From an uncultured Bacilli bacterium (GTDB lineage Bacteria > Bacillota_I > Bacilli_A > RF39 > UBA660), in NCBI GenBank assembly GCA_944333305.1, contig CALVKV010000054.1:1-8655 (forward strand): 8,655 bases of DNA, written 5' to 3'. The notes under the pieces were generated by a model that was not told the origin of the DNA, did not search any database, and saw only the letters and a program-made list of their open reading frames with translations. The translations under genes were made by a program, and so were the position numbers. This document shows, piece after piece, positions 1 to 5,041 of the stretch (the stretch's first letter is position 1; every line of letters starts with the position of its first letter).

Positions 1-30
1 GTAAATAAAAACATATAGAGAAGTAGTAAA

Positions 31-50
31 ATTATTTCCCGGGAAATAAT
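31..50. promoter_or_regulatory. Noc-binding site (NBS)-type palindrome, copy 1
   Basis: A perfect 20-bp palindrome, extended to 24 bp (29-52) by flanking AA/TT, with core TATTTCCCGGGAAATA. This contains the B. subtilis Noc-binding consensus ATTTCCCGGGAAAT exactly. Noc is the ParB paralogue that links nucleoids to the membrane and blocks division over them. Binding by a Noc protein here is inferred from the site alone. Confidence 0.85.
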
Positions 51-100
51 TTAGATAGAAGTGAGTATTAGAAACGTTTTATTTTAGTACTTATATATAA

Positions 101-116
101 TGTTCCACGTGAAACA
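101..116. promoter_or_regulatory. parS site (Spo0J/ParB), copy 1
   Basis: TGTTCCACGTGAAACA matches the B. subtilis parS consensus TGTTNCACGTGAAACA at every defined base. parS is where ParB loads as a CTP-dependent clamp, then spreads and recruits SMC. Confidence 0.94.
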
Positions 117-125
117 TATATTGGA

Positions 126-134
126 TGTGGATAA
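126..134 (-). promoter_or_regulatory. DnaA box match, copy 1
   Basis: TGTGGATAA on +, i.e. TTATCCACA on the minus strand, the highest-affinity bacterial DnaA box. It starts 10 bp after the last base of parS and recurs at the same place in each unit. Confidence 0.7.
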
Positions 135-156
135 AAACATTTAGAGAAGTAGAAAA

Positions 157-176
157 ATTATTTCCCGGGAAATAAT
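157..176. promoter_or_regulatory. Noc-binding site (NBS)-type palindrome, copy 2
   Basis: Identical 20-bp palindrome, exactly 126 bp after copy 1. Its centre is 58 bp after the centre of parS copy 1. Confidence 0.85.
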
Positions 177-226
177 TTAGATAGAAGTGAGTATTAGAAA
201 CGTATTATTTTAGTACTTATATATAA

Positions 227-242
227 TGTTTCACGTGAAACA
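227..242. promoter_or_regulatory. parS site (Spo0J/ParB), copy 2
   Basis: TGTTTCACGTGAAACA, the only copy with T at the degenerate fifth position, which makes it a fully symmetric palindrome. Confidence 0.95.
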
Positions 243-251
243 TATAAAAAA

Positions 252-260
252 TGTGAATAA
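252..260 (-). promoter_or_regulatory. DnaA box match, copy 2
   Basis: TGTGAATAA on + (TTATTCACA on -). It fits the TTATNCACA consensus, with the fifth base differing from copy 1. Confidence 0.65.
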
Positions 261-282
261 AACTATATAGAGAAGTAGTAAA

Positions 283-302
283 ATTATTTCCCGGGAAATA
301 AT
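283..302. promoter_or_regulatory. Noc-binding site (NBS)-type palindrome, copy 3
   Basis: Identical 20-bp palindrome, 126 bp after copy 2. Confidence 0.85.
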
Positions 303-352
303 TTAGATAGAAGTGAGTATTAGAAACATATTGTTTTAGTACTTATATATAA

Positions 353-368
353 TGTTCCACGTGAAACA
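353..368. promoter_or_regulatory. parS site (Spo0J/ParB), copy 3
   Basis: TGTTCCACGTGAAACA; intact although the spacer just upstream carries unit-specific changes (CATATTG instead of CGTATTA). Confidence 0.94.
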
Positions 369-377
369 TATAAATAA

Positions 378-386
378 TGTGAATAA
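378..386 (-). promoter_or_regulatory. DnaA box match, copy 3
   Basis: TGTGAATAA on + (TTATTCACA on -), 126 bp after copy 2. Confidence 0.65.
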
Positions 387-408
387 AACTATATGGAGAA
401 GTAGTAAA

Positions 409-428
409 ATTATTTCCCGGGAAATAAT
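409..428. promoter_or_regulatory. Noc-binding site (NBS)-type palindrome, copy 4
   Basis: Identical palindrome. The flank just after it changes from TTAGATAG to TTGGATAG, while the palindrome itself stays invariant. Confidence 0.85.
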
Positions 429-478
429 TTGGATAGAAGTGAGTATTAGAAACGTATTATTTTAGTACTTATATATAA

Positions 479-494
479 TGTTCCACGTGAAACA
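479..494. promoter_or_regulatory. parS site (Spo0J/ParB), copy 4
   Basis: TGTTCCACGTGAAACA, matching the parS consensus fully. Confidence 0.94.
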
Positions 495-503
495 TATAAA
501 GGA

Positions 504-512
504 TGTGGATAA
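504..512 (-). promoter_or_regulatory. DnaA box match, copy 4
   Basis: TGTGGATAA on + (TTATCCACA on -), the perfect form, as in copy 1. Confidence 0.7.
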
Positions 513-534
513 AAGCATATAGAGAAGTAGTAAA

Positions 535-554
535 ATTATTTCCCGGGAAATAAT
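535..554. promoter_or_regulatory. Noc-binding site (NBS)-type palindrome, copy 5
   Basis: Identical 20-bp palindrome, 126 bp after copy 4. Confidence 0.85.
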
Positions 555-604
555 TTGGATAGAAATGAGTATTAGAGACGTATTATTTTAGTACTTATAT
601 ATAA

Positions 605-620
605 TGTTCCACGTGAAACA
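605..620. promoter_or_regulatory. parS site (Spo0J/ParB), copy 5
   Basis: TGTTCCACGTGAAACA; the last parS of the array, about 85 bp upstream of the -35 element of the SRP RNA promoter. Confidence 0.94.
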
Positions 621-629
621 TATAAAAAA

Positions 630-638
630 TGTGAATAA
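630..638 (-). promoter_or_regulatory. DnaA box match, copy 5
   Basis: TGTGAATAA on + (TTATTCACA on -); last copy. Confidence 0.65.
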
Positions 639-660
639 ATCTATATAGAGAAGTAGTAAA

Positions 661-680
661 ATTATTTCCCGGGAAATAAT
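661..680. promoter_or_regulatory. Noc-binding site (NBS)-type palindrome, copy 6 (array end)
   Basis: The sixth identical palindrome. Homology to the repeat stops two bases after it, at the edge of the extended 24-bp palindrome, so the array is bounded by an NBS. It lies 26 bp upstream of the -35 of the SRP RNA promoter. Confidence 0.85.
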
Positions 681-706
681 TTGCTATCCTTTTATTATCT
701 TTATGC

Positions 707-735
707 TTGAAATAATATTTATTTTCTTGTATACT
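707..735 (+). promoter_or_regulatory. Sigma-A-type promoter of the SRP RNA (and probably tadA)
   Basis: TTGAAA (707-712) and TATACT (730-735) are separated by a 17-bp spacer. This predicts a transcription start at about 741-742, exactly where the 5' arm of the SRP RNA stem begins. It is the best promoter I see in the window. Confidence 0.8.
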
Positions 736-741
736 TTAAAC

Positions 742-813
742 GTGCAATAAATTAGTTTGGAATCAGGTCAGGATGGAAACATAGCAGCCTTAACAAATTT
801 AATTTATGTGCAC
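742..813 (+). ncRNA. ffs: Small signal recognition particle RNA (4.5S-like)
   Basis: RNA of the signal recognition particle, which pairs with the Ffh GTPase to deliver nascent membrane proteins to the translocon. The conserved apical domain is visible: GGTCAGG (766-772), a three-pair stem AUG/CAU closing a GAAA tetraloop (773-782), then AGCAGCC (783-789), the Ffh-binding asymmetric loop. The ends pair as a long stem: 742-754 with 800-813 (one bulged G at 808), continued by 756-759 with 794-797. At about 72 nt plus tail it is the short type lacking the Alu domain, unlike the long B. subtilis scRNA. A T7 run (814-820) directly follows the stem. In B. subtilis the SRP RNA gene lies between tadA and dnaX; here it precedes tadA. 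Confidence 0.92.
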
Positions 814-820
814 TTTTTTT
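800..820 (+). terminator. Possible leaky terminator or 3' end of the SRP RNA
   Basis: The 3' arm of the SRP RNA closing stem (GTGCAC end) is followed at once by seven T. This fits an intrinsic end for the small RNA, but the stem is AT-rich and no other strong promoter for tadA is visible, so readthrough into tadA is likely. Confidence 0.45.
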
Positions 821-844
821 ATACTATAAAAAGGAGATTACTAT

Positions 845-1303
845 ATGAATGATTATCAATACATGTTGTTGGCTATAGAAGAGGCGAAGAAAGCTTATGC
901 TAATGATGAAGTGCCAGTTGGTGCTGTTATTGTTCAAAACGGAGAAGTTATTTCTTCTGCTCATAATAGAAAGGAAGAGTGCCAATGTTCTCTTGATCAT
1001 GCTGAATTGATTGCGATTAAAAATGCCTGTGGAAAAATTAATAACTGGAGGTTAACTGATTCTGTGATGTATGTAACATTAGAACCATGTCCTATGTGTG
1101 GTAGTGCTATTAAACAATCCAGGATTAGTAAGGTCGTTTATTTATTAGATAATAGTAATGAAAATATACGAAAACTCGTCAATGATATCTTTGATTTAGA
1201 AGATGCCAACAAGCCTGTGGAAAAAGTAAAATTAAATATTTCAGAGTTTAAAAGTGAAGATGTAAAATTGTTAAGTGATTTTTTTAAGAAAAAACGAAAT
1301 TGA
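845..1303 (+). CDS. tadA: tRNA-specific adenosine deaminase TadA
   Basis: Zinc-dependent deaminase that converts adenosine 34 of tRNA-Arg(ACG) to inosine in the cytosol, allowing one tRNA to read CGU/CGC/CGA. The 152-residue product has the cytidine-deaminase fold signatures: VPVGAV near 23-28, H52-A-E54 (zinc ligand and proton-shuttling Glu) and P81-C-P-M-C85 (two zinc cysteines). NNWRL and YVTLEPCPMC are typical of TadA rather than of cytosine or guanine deaminases. The segment after VVY (about 99-110) departs from the usual GxxDxKxGA pattern, so the C-terminal half is divergent. The start ATG follows AAGGAGA at 831-837 with 7-nt spacing. The reading frame ends in TGA, showing that TGA is not a sense codon here. 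Adjacency to dnaX is as in B. subtilis. Confidence 0.93.
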   Translation: MNDYQYMLLAIEEAKKAYANDEVPVGAVIVQNGEVISSAHNRKEECQCSLDHAELIAIKNACGKINNWRLTDSVMYVTLEPCPMCGSAIKQSRISKVVYLLDNSNENIRKLVNDIFDLEDANKPVEKVKLNISEFKSEDVKLLSDFFKKKRN

Positions 1304-1337
1304 ACAAATGTTTTATATGTTATTTTCTTGTTTTGTT

Positions 1338-1346
1338 TGTTATACT
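1338..1346 (+). promoter_or_regulatory. Possible extended -10 promoter for the dnaX operon
   Basis: TGTTATACT in the 70-bp tadA-dnaX gap combines a TGn extension with TATACT; no good -35 is visible at 16-18 bp. A start near 1353 would give a leader of about 20 nt containing the dnaX Shine-Dalgarno GAGGTGA. Confidence 0.45.
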
Positions 1347-1373
1347 AATTGTGTTTAGTGAGGTGAAAACATT

Positions 1374-3065
1374 ATGTATCAAGCTTTATATCGTAAATAT
1401 AGACCTACAGTTTTTGATGATGTTGTTGGACAGAATGTAGTAGTTAATACTTTAAAAAATGCTATTAAATATAATCATATAAATCATGCCTATTTATTTT
1501 CTGGACCTAGAGGTACTGGTAAGACAACAATTGCAAAGATATTTGCAAGATCTGTTAACTGTTCAGAACCAGTTGATGGTGTTGCCTGTGGAAAATGTAA
1601 AAGTTGCTTATATTCTTTTTCAAAAGAGTGTATGGATATTATTGAAATAGATGCTGCATCTAATAATGGAGTTGATGAAATAAGAGAACTTCGTAGCAAA
1701 GTTAATATTTTACCTAGTGAATTAAAATATAAAGTATATATTATAGACGAAGTTCATATGTTGTCGATTGGGGCTTTTAATGCTTTACTTAAAACTATTG
1801 AAGAGCCTCCAGAACATGTAATTTTCATATTAGCAACTACAGATCCGGAGAAAATTCCTGCTACTATTATATCTAGATGTCAGTGGTATTCTTTTAAGAA
1901 GATTAGTAATGATGATATTGTAAAAAGACTTGCTGAAATAGTTGCTGATGAGAATATTAAAGTTGATGATAAGGTTCTTCATAAAATAGCTCAGACTTCT
2001 GATGGAGGGTTACGTGATGCTATTGGACTTCTTGATAAACTAAGAGCTTTTTGTACTGATGAGATTACTTTAAATGACTTTTATGAGATAAATGGAGAAG
2101 TTAATGATGATGAGTTAAAAAAACTAGAGAGTTTAATATTTTCTTTTGAAATAAGTGATGTTCTTTCAACAATTGAAAGTTATTATCAAGATGGTAAAAA
2201 TTTAATACAAGTTGTTAAACAGCTGATGATTCTTATAAAAGATGAACTGTTTGATTATTATTTAAATAATTCTTCACTTTCTTTTGATGAAAAAGGGCTT
2301 GTTAACTTTCTTAATTTATTAAATGAACATCTTGTAGAGTTAAAAAAAGCGGACGATGTTAGGTTATCGGTAGAGATATTCTTATTACATTATATTAATG
2401 AACATAAAAATAAAGATTCTAAGGTTGAAATTAATAGTCAAGTAATTGCTAATAATACTAGTGAATCTTCTTATGTAAGACCTGTAAAAGAAGAAAAAAC
2501 TATATTCACAGAGTCTGCGGAAAAAGAAAATAAAGAAAAAACTTTATCAACAGAAGTTGTTCAAAAAAATAATGAGCAAACTGAAAAGTATAAAGAATTG
2601 ATGCTAATAAGAAGTAAGAATACAATGATAGAAGCAGTTAAAGATGAACTTAATAAAGAGATTGCTAACCTTGAAAAACTTAATGATTATACATTTGATC
2701 CTAATAATGGTTATCTTGCTTGTGAACTTCTTGATGGAAAGGTTAGAGCTTCAAGTCCTAAAAATATTATTATTAGTTATGATTATGATGGTTTAGTTGA
2801 TAAGTTAAGTAATCATTTTAATAAATTAAATGAATTTTATAATGAAAAAACAGGCTCATCTAAGAAAATCGCTTTTATTACAACGACAAAATGGAATGAG
2901 TTAAGGAATGAATATGTTAATCTTCATAAGCAAGGTAAACAATTCATTTATCAGGAAGAACCTGTATTGAATACTTTAAAAGAAGATGATAAAATAAGTA
3001 ATGAGTCTGATGACTTGATTAATAAAACGATTGAGATGTTTGGAGATTTAGTAGAAGTTGAATAG
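1374..3065 (+). CDS. dnaX: DNA polymerase III subunit tau (gamma/tau), DnaX
   Basis: ATPase motor subunit of the clamp loader, which places the beta clamp on primed DNA at the replication fork. The 563-residue protein starts with the AAA+ module: YRKYRP, Walker A GPRGTGKT (44-51), zinc module Cys63/72/75/78, Walker B DEVH (125-128), sensor-1 ATTDPEK and the arginine-finger SRC (167-169). Domain III extends to roughly residue 345, followed by a Lys/Glu-rich linker (about 350-410) and a C-terminal tau domain that in related bacteria contacts helicase and polymerase. The start is supported by a Shine-Dalgarno AGGTG 8 nt upstream. The linker contains the possible frameshift site CAA-AAA-AAT (2562-2570), described separately. 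Downstream order ybaB-recR is the classical arrangement. Confidence 0.97.
   Translation: MYQALYRKYRPTVFDDVVGQNVVVNTLKNAIKYNHINHAYLFSGPRGTGKTTIAKIFARSVNCSEPVDGVACGKCKSCLYSFSKECMDIIEIDAASNNGVDEIRELRSKVNILPSELKYKVYIIDEVHMLSIGAFNALLKTIEEPPEHVIFILATTDPEKIPATIISRCQWYSFKKISNDDIVKRLAEIVADENIKVDDKVLHKIAQTSDGGLRDAIGLLDKLRAFCTDEITLNDFYEINGEVNDDELKKLESLIFSFEISDVLSTIESYYQDGKNLIQVVKQLMILIKDELFDYYLNNSSLSFDEKGLVNFLNLLNEHLVELKKADDVRLSVEIFLLHYINEHKNKDSKVEINSQVIANNTSESSYVRPVKEEKTIFTESAEKENKEKTLSTEVVQKNNEQTEKYKELMLIRSKNTMIEAVKDELNKEIANLEKLNDYTFDPNNGYLACELLDGKVRASSPKNIIISYDYDGLVDKLSNHFNKLNEFYNEKTGSSKKIAFITTTKWNELRNEYVNLHKQGKQFIYQEEPVLNTLKEDDKISNESDDLINKTIEMFGDLVEVE
2562..2572 (+). promoter_or_regulatory. Possible -1 slippage site in dnaX
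   Basis: An A7 run (2563-2569) is read in frame as CAA AAA AAT, which fits the X XXY YYZ pattern. Slipping back one base puts TAA (2570-2572) immediately next, giving a 399-residue product with domains I-III only, like E. coli gamma. AAT is a poorer slip codon than AAG, and no strong downstream stimulatory structure was recognised. Confidence 0.25.
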
Positions 3066-3080
3066 AAAGAAGGAATAATT

Positions 3081-3377
3081 ATGAATATACAAGCAATGAT
3101 GAAACAAGCTCAAAAACTACAAAGTGATATGATGAAAGCTAAAGATGAAATAGATAAGATGGAATTTTCTAGTACTAATGGCTTAGTAACAGTTAAAATT
3201 AATGGAAAAAAAGAAATTTTAGAAGTTAATATAGAAAAAGATTCTGATTTTTCAAGTGATGATTTAGAAATGATTCAGGATATGATAGTAATTGCTACTA
3301 ATGATGCGATGAAACAAGTTGATAAAGTAACGGAAGAAAAAATGGGACGTTTTAGTTCAGTTCCAGGGTTGTTTTAA
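3081..3377 (+). CDS. ybaB: YbaB/EbfC family nucleoid-associated protein
   Basis: Small dimeric DNA-binding protein (98 residues, typical length for YbaB/EbfC/YaaK) that coats the nucleoid and is nearly always encoded between dnaX and recR. Seen in the sequence: an N-terminal charged helix beginning MNIQAMMKQAQKLQ, a central beta-sheet segment (NGLVTVKINGKKEILEVNI, about 34-52), an acidic stretch, and a C-terminal helix with MKQVDKVTEEKMG. The start ATG has an AAGGA Shine-Dalgarno within the 15-nt gap after dnaX. The stop codon TAA shares one base with the recR ATG, implying translational coupling. An exact role in this organism is not deducible. Proximity to an array of ParB/Noc-type sites is notable but may reflect only shared origin-proximal location. 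Confidence 0.95.
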   Translation: MNIQAMMKQAQKLQSDMMKAKDEIDKMEFSSTNGLVTVKINGKKEILEVNIEKDSDFSSDDLEMIQDMIVIATNDAMKQVDKVTEEKMGRFSSVPGLF

Positions 3378-3973
3378 TGTATCCTGAAAGTTTAAAAAAT
3401 TTAATTGAAAGTTTTCAAAATTTTCCGGGTATAGGAGAAAAAACTGCTGAACGGATGGCTTTTTCTGTTTTAAATTTTGATGAAGATAAATTTAAATTGT
3501 TGCAAGAAAATTTGGAAGATGTAAAAAATAGTATTCATCCATGTAAAATTTGTAATTCTCTTACTGATAAAGAAGTATGTTCAATTTGTGAATCTGATTT
3601 AAGAGAAAAGAATACTATTTTGGTTGTTGAAGATTCTAAGATAGTATTTCTTTTTGAAAAACTTGGTACTTATAAAGGCATGTATCATGTTATAAACGGA
3701 CTTATTTCTCCTTTGGATGATATAAATCCTGAAGATATAGGTTTGGATAAATTATTGGATAGAGTTAAAAAAGAAAATATTAAAGAAGTTATTTTAGCTT
3801 TAAAACCTAGTGTAGAAGGTGAAATTACATCTTTGTATATAAAAAAAATATTAGAAGGAATGAATATTGTTGTAACAAGGCTTGCAAGTGGAGTTCCAAT
3901 CGGTGCTGATATGGAATATCTTGATACTCTTACACTTGAAAGAGCTTTGGAAGATAGAAAAGAAGTTTCATAA
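3377..3973 (+). CDS. recR: Recombination mediator protein RecR
   Basis: Ring-forming DNA clamp that works with RecO (and RecF) to load RecA onto SSB-coated single-stranded gaps. The 198-residue product has the canonical layout: helix-hairpin-helix FPGIGEKTAERMAF (16-29), C4 zinc finger Cys56/59/68/71, Toprim domain from about residue 80 containing VVED, the GLISPLD segment (108-114) and SVEGEITSLYI, then the Walker-B-like C-terminal stretch TRLASGVPIGADMEYLD. Its ATG overlaps the last base of the ybaB stop. A reverse-strand frame over 3685-3981 is a shadow of this gene. The stop is followed within a few bases by a hairpin that reaches the next gene's start. Confidence 0.97.
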   Translation: MYPESLKNLIESFQNFPGIGEKTAERMAFSVLNFDEDKFKLLQENLEDVKNSIHPCKICNSLTDKEVCSICESDLREKNTILVVEDSKIVFLFEKLGTYKGMYHVINGLISPLDDINPEDIGLDKLLDRVKKENIKEVILALKPSVEGEITSLYIKKILEGMNIVVTRLASGVPIGADMEYLDTLTLERALEDRKEVS

Positions 3974-3979
3974 TACAAC

Positions 3980-4013
3980 AAGCCTTTTCATATAATTTAT
4001 TGGGTGAAGGCTT
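3980..4013 (+). promoter_or_regulatory. Hairpin covering the ribosome-binding region of the bofA-like gene
   Basis: AAGCC (3980-3984) pairs with GGCTT (4009-4013), and TTCA (3987-3990) with TGAA (4005-4008), separated by a two-base bulge and a 14-nt loop. The 3' arm contains the GAAGG ribosome-binding segment and abuts the TTG start, so folding would hide initiation. It could also be a weak attenuator after recR, since TTTTG follows. Predicted by eye only. Confidence 0.35.
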
Positions 4014-4199
4014 TTGAAAAAAATCTGGCAATATTTAAAAAAAATAATAATTAGTGCATTTATATTATATGGATATAATTTAATCGCAACGAGATTTAAT
4101 TTAGTTATTCCAATTAATATTTTTACAGTAGGTTCAGTTAGTATATTAGGTTTTCCAATGCTTTTTGTTTTGGTTTTGTTAAAAGTATTAATGTTCTAA
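4014..4199 (+). CDS. Small BofA-like membrane protein
   Basis: A 61-residue integral membrane protein resembling the C-terminal part of BofA, which in B. subtilis anchors and restrains the SpoIVFB protease that processes pro-sigma-K. Evidence: a first hydrophobic helix (about 10-26), the motif VIPINIFTVG (31-40) that closely resembles the BofA IPIN..T.G signature, then a second hydrophobic helix with ILGFPMLFVLVLLKVL. Its position just after recR is that of bofA in B. subtilis. BofA there is 87 residues, so this copy is short at the N-terminus. The start must be TTG at 4014: an in-frame TGA lies at 4005-4007, and no other start precedes the BofA motif. Family members occur in non-sporulating species, so this does not prove sporulation. 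Confidence 0.75.
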   Translation: MKKIWQYLKKIIISAFILYGYNLIATRFNLVIPINIFTVGSVSILGFPMLFVLVLLKVLMF

Positions 4200-4214
4200 G
4201 AGGTGGATGCAGTA

Positions 4215-5039
4215 ATGAATTTAGATGTTGAGTCTTTGCAACCTAAATTTTATAATCAAATAACTAAAGCTCTTAATAAGGGCTTTTTATCCCATGCTTA
4301 TTTAGTAGAAACTAATAATAATAGTATTGATGTAGTGAAAAAATACATTCTTTTTTTAGTAAAGAAAATATATGAGGATTCATATAAAAATAGTGATGTT
4401 ACTGTGCCTTTAGATAAGTTGTTTCATTTGATTGAAAATAAAGAGTTCCCAGATTATATAGAAATTAATCCTGTTAATAATCAGATAAAAAAAGAACAAT
4501 TGCTGTTTATTAGAGATGAGTTTTCTAGTAAGTCATTATATAATACAAGAAAAGTATATGTTGTTTATGAATGTGAGAAGATGAATGTTAGTGCTTCTAA
4601 TACAATATTAAAATTTTTAGAAGAGCCTAGTGAAGGTGTGGTAGCTATTTTTGTTACTAGCAATCAATATAATATTTTAGATACTATTAGGTCTAGGTGT
4701 CAGATTATGAGCCTTAGATATGAAGAAACTAATGATAACTATTTTTCTGATGAGGTACTTGAGTTTATTAATGATATTAACAAAAGAAAAGATTATGATT
4801 TGTTGTTAAAATTTAATTATTATAATAATAATTTTTTTAAAGATAAGGTAACTGCTATTGCATTTATAAAAGATTTACTTAGATATTATGAAGTAATGTT
4901 AAATAAAAATGATAATAATAATCTTGAAGAAATAGTTTTAGTAGTTTCTATTCTTGCTGATGCCTTGAATAAGTTGAAATATAATGTTAATATGAAATTA
5001 TGGATTGATAATTTATTAATTTCACTTATGGAGGTGTAG
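4215..5039 (+). CDS. holB: DNA polymerase III subunit delta prime, HolB
   Basis: Non-catalytic clamp-loader subunit that completes the pentameric ring with DnaX and delta. The 274-residue protein resembles the DnaX AAA+ fold (SHAYLVE, then KVYVVYECEKMNVSASNTILKFLEEPSEG) and retains the arginine-finger SRC (160-162). It lacks a Walker A: residues 31-39 are VETNNNSID where DnaX has GPRGTGKT. Cysteines of the zinc module are also missing. Both losses are usual for Bacillota delta prime. I chose ATG 4215 because AGAGGTGG (4199-4206) sits about 8 nt upstream; an in-frame GTG at 4203 overlaps that Shine-Dalgarno and is unlikely. tmk, yaaQ and yaaR, which precede holB in B. subtilis, are absent here. 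Confidence 0.93.
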   Translation: MNLDVESLQPKFYNQITKALNKGFLSHAYLVETNNNSIDVVKKYILFLVKKIYEDSYKNSDVTVPLDKLFHLIENKEFPDYIEINPVNNQIKKEQLLFIRDEFSSKSLYNTRKVYVVYECEKMNVSASNTILKFLEEPSEGVVAIFVTSNQYNILDTIRSRCQIMSLRYEETNDNYFSDEVLEFINDINKRKDYDLLLKFNYYNNNFFKDKVTAIAFIKDLLRYYEVMLNKNDNNNLEEIVLVVSILADALNKLKYNVNMKLWIDNLLISLMEV

Positions 5040-5041
5040 TT

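Larger units (their letters stand above)
1..682. repeat. Tandem 126-bp repeat array carrying interleaved Noc-type, ParB-type and DnaA-type binding sites
   Basis: The stretch contains no convincing reading frame. It consists of direct repeats with an exact 126-bp period. Taking the CCCGGG palindrome as unit start, units begin at 31, 157, 283, 409, 535 and 661; the last is only the palindrome plus two bases. Bases 1-30 are the tail of a further unit, so the array extends left of the window. Units differ by only a few substitutions and no indels. Each full unit contains, in order: Noc-site palindrome, a spacer of about 31 bp, an invariant AT-rich 19-mer, parS, a DnaA-box match, and an invariant GAGAAGTAG leading into the next palindrome. 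Its position beside the tadA-dnaX-recR cluster is origin-proximal in related bacteria. I infer a centromere-like locus for chromosome organisation. A plasmid-derived partition array is a less likely alternative. Confidence 0.97.

Noticed and set aside
91..116. Promoter in each repeat (TATAAT at 96-101 and equivalents)
   Set aside because: No -35-like hexamer lies 16-18 bp upstream in any unit and no gene follows; the match is part of an AT-rich invariant block next to parS.
140..160. DnaA-trio (origin unwinding) element in GAGAAGTAGTAAA
   Set aside because: AAG-TAG-TAA resembles trio repeats, but it lies on the opposite side of the DnaA box from the B. subtilis arrangement and no dnaA or dnaN gene is in the window.
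1..682. CRISPR array
   Set aside because: Whole 126-bp units repeat almost identically; there are no short repeats separated by unique spacers, and the conserved palindromes are known protein-binding sites.
820..830. Separate promoter for tadA (TATACTATAA)
   Set aside because: Good -10 resemblance but no plausible -35, and a start there would fall within or beyond the tadA ribosome-binding site.
1490..1699. Reverse-strand open frame within dnaX
   Set aside because: Shadow of a strongly supported gene; no ribosome-binding site or recognisable protein.
3685..3981. Reverse-strand open frame within recR
   Set aside because: Shadow opposite the Toprim domain of recR; Ser-rich composition is the complement of the real codons.
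4203..4214. GTG start for holB adding four residues
   Set aside because: The GTG lies inside the Shine-Dalgarno AGAGGTGG; ATG 4215 has the right spacing.
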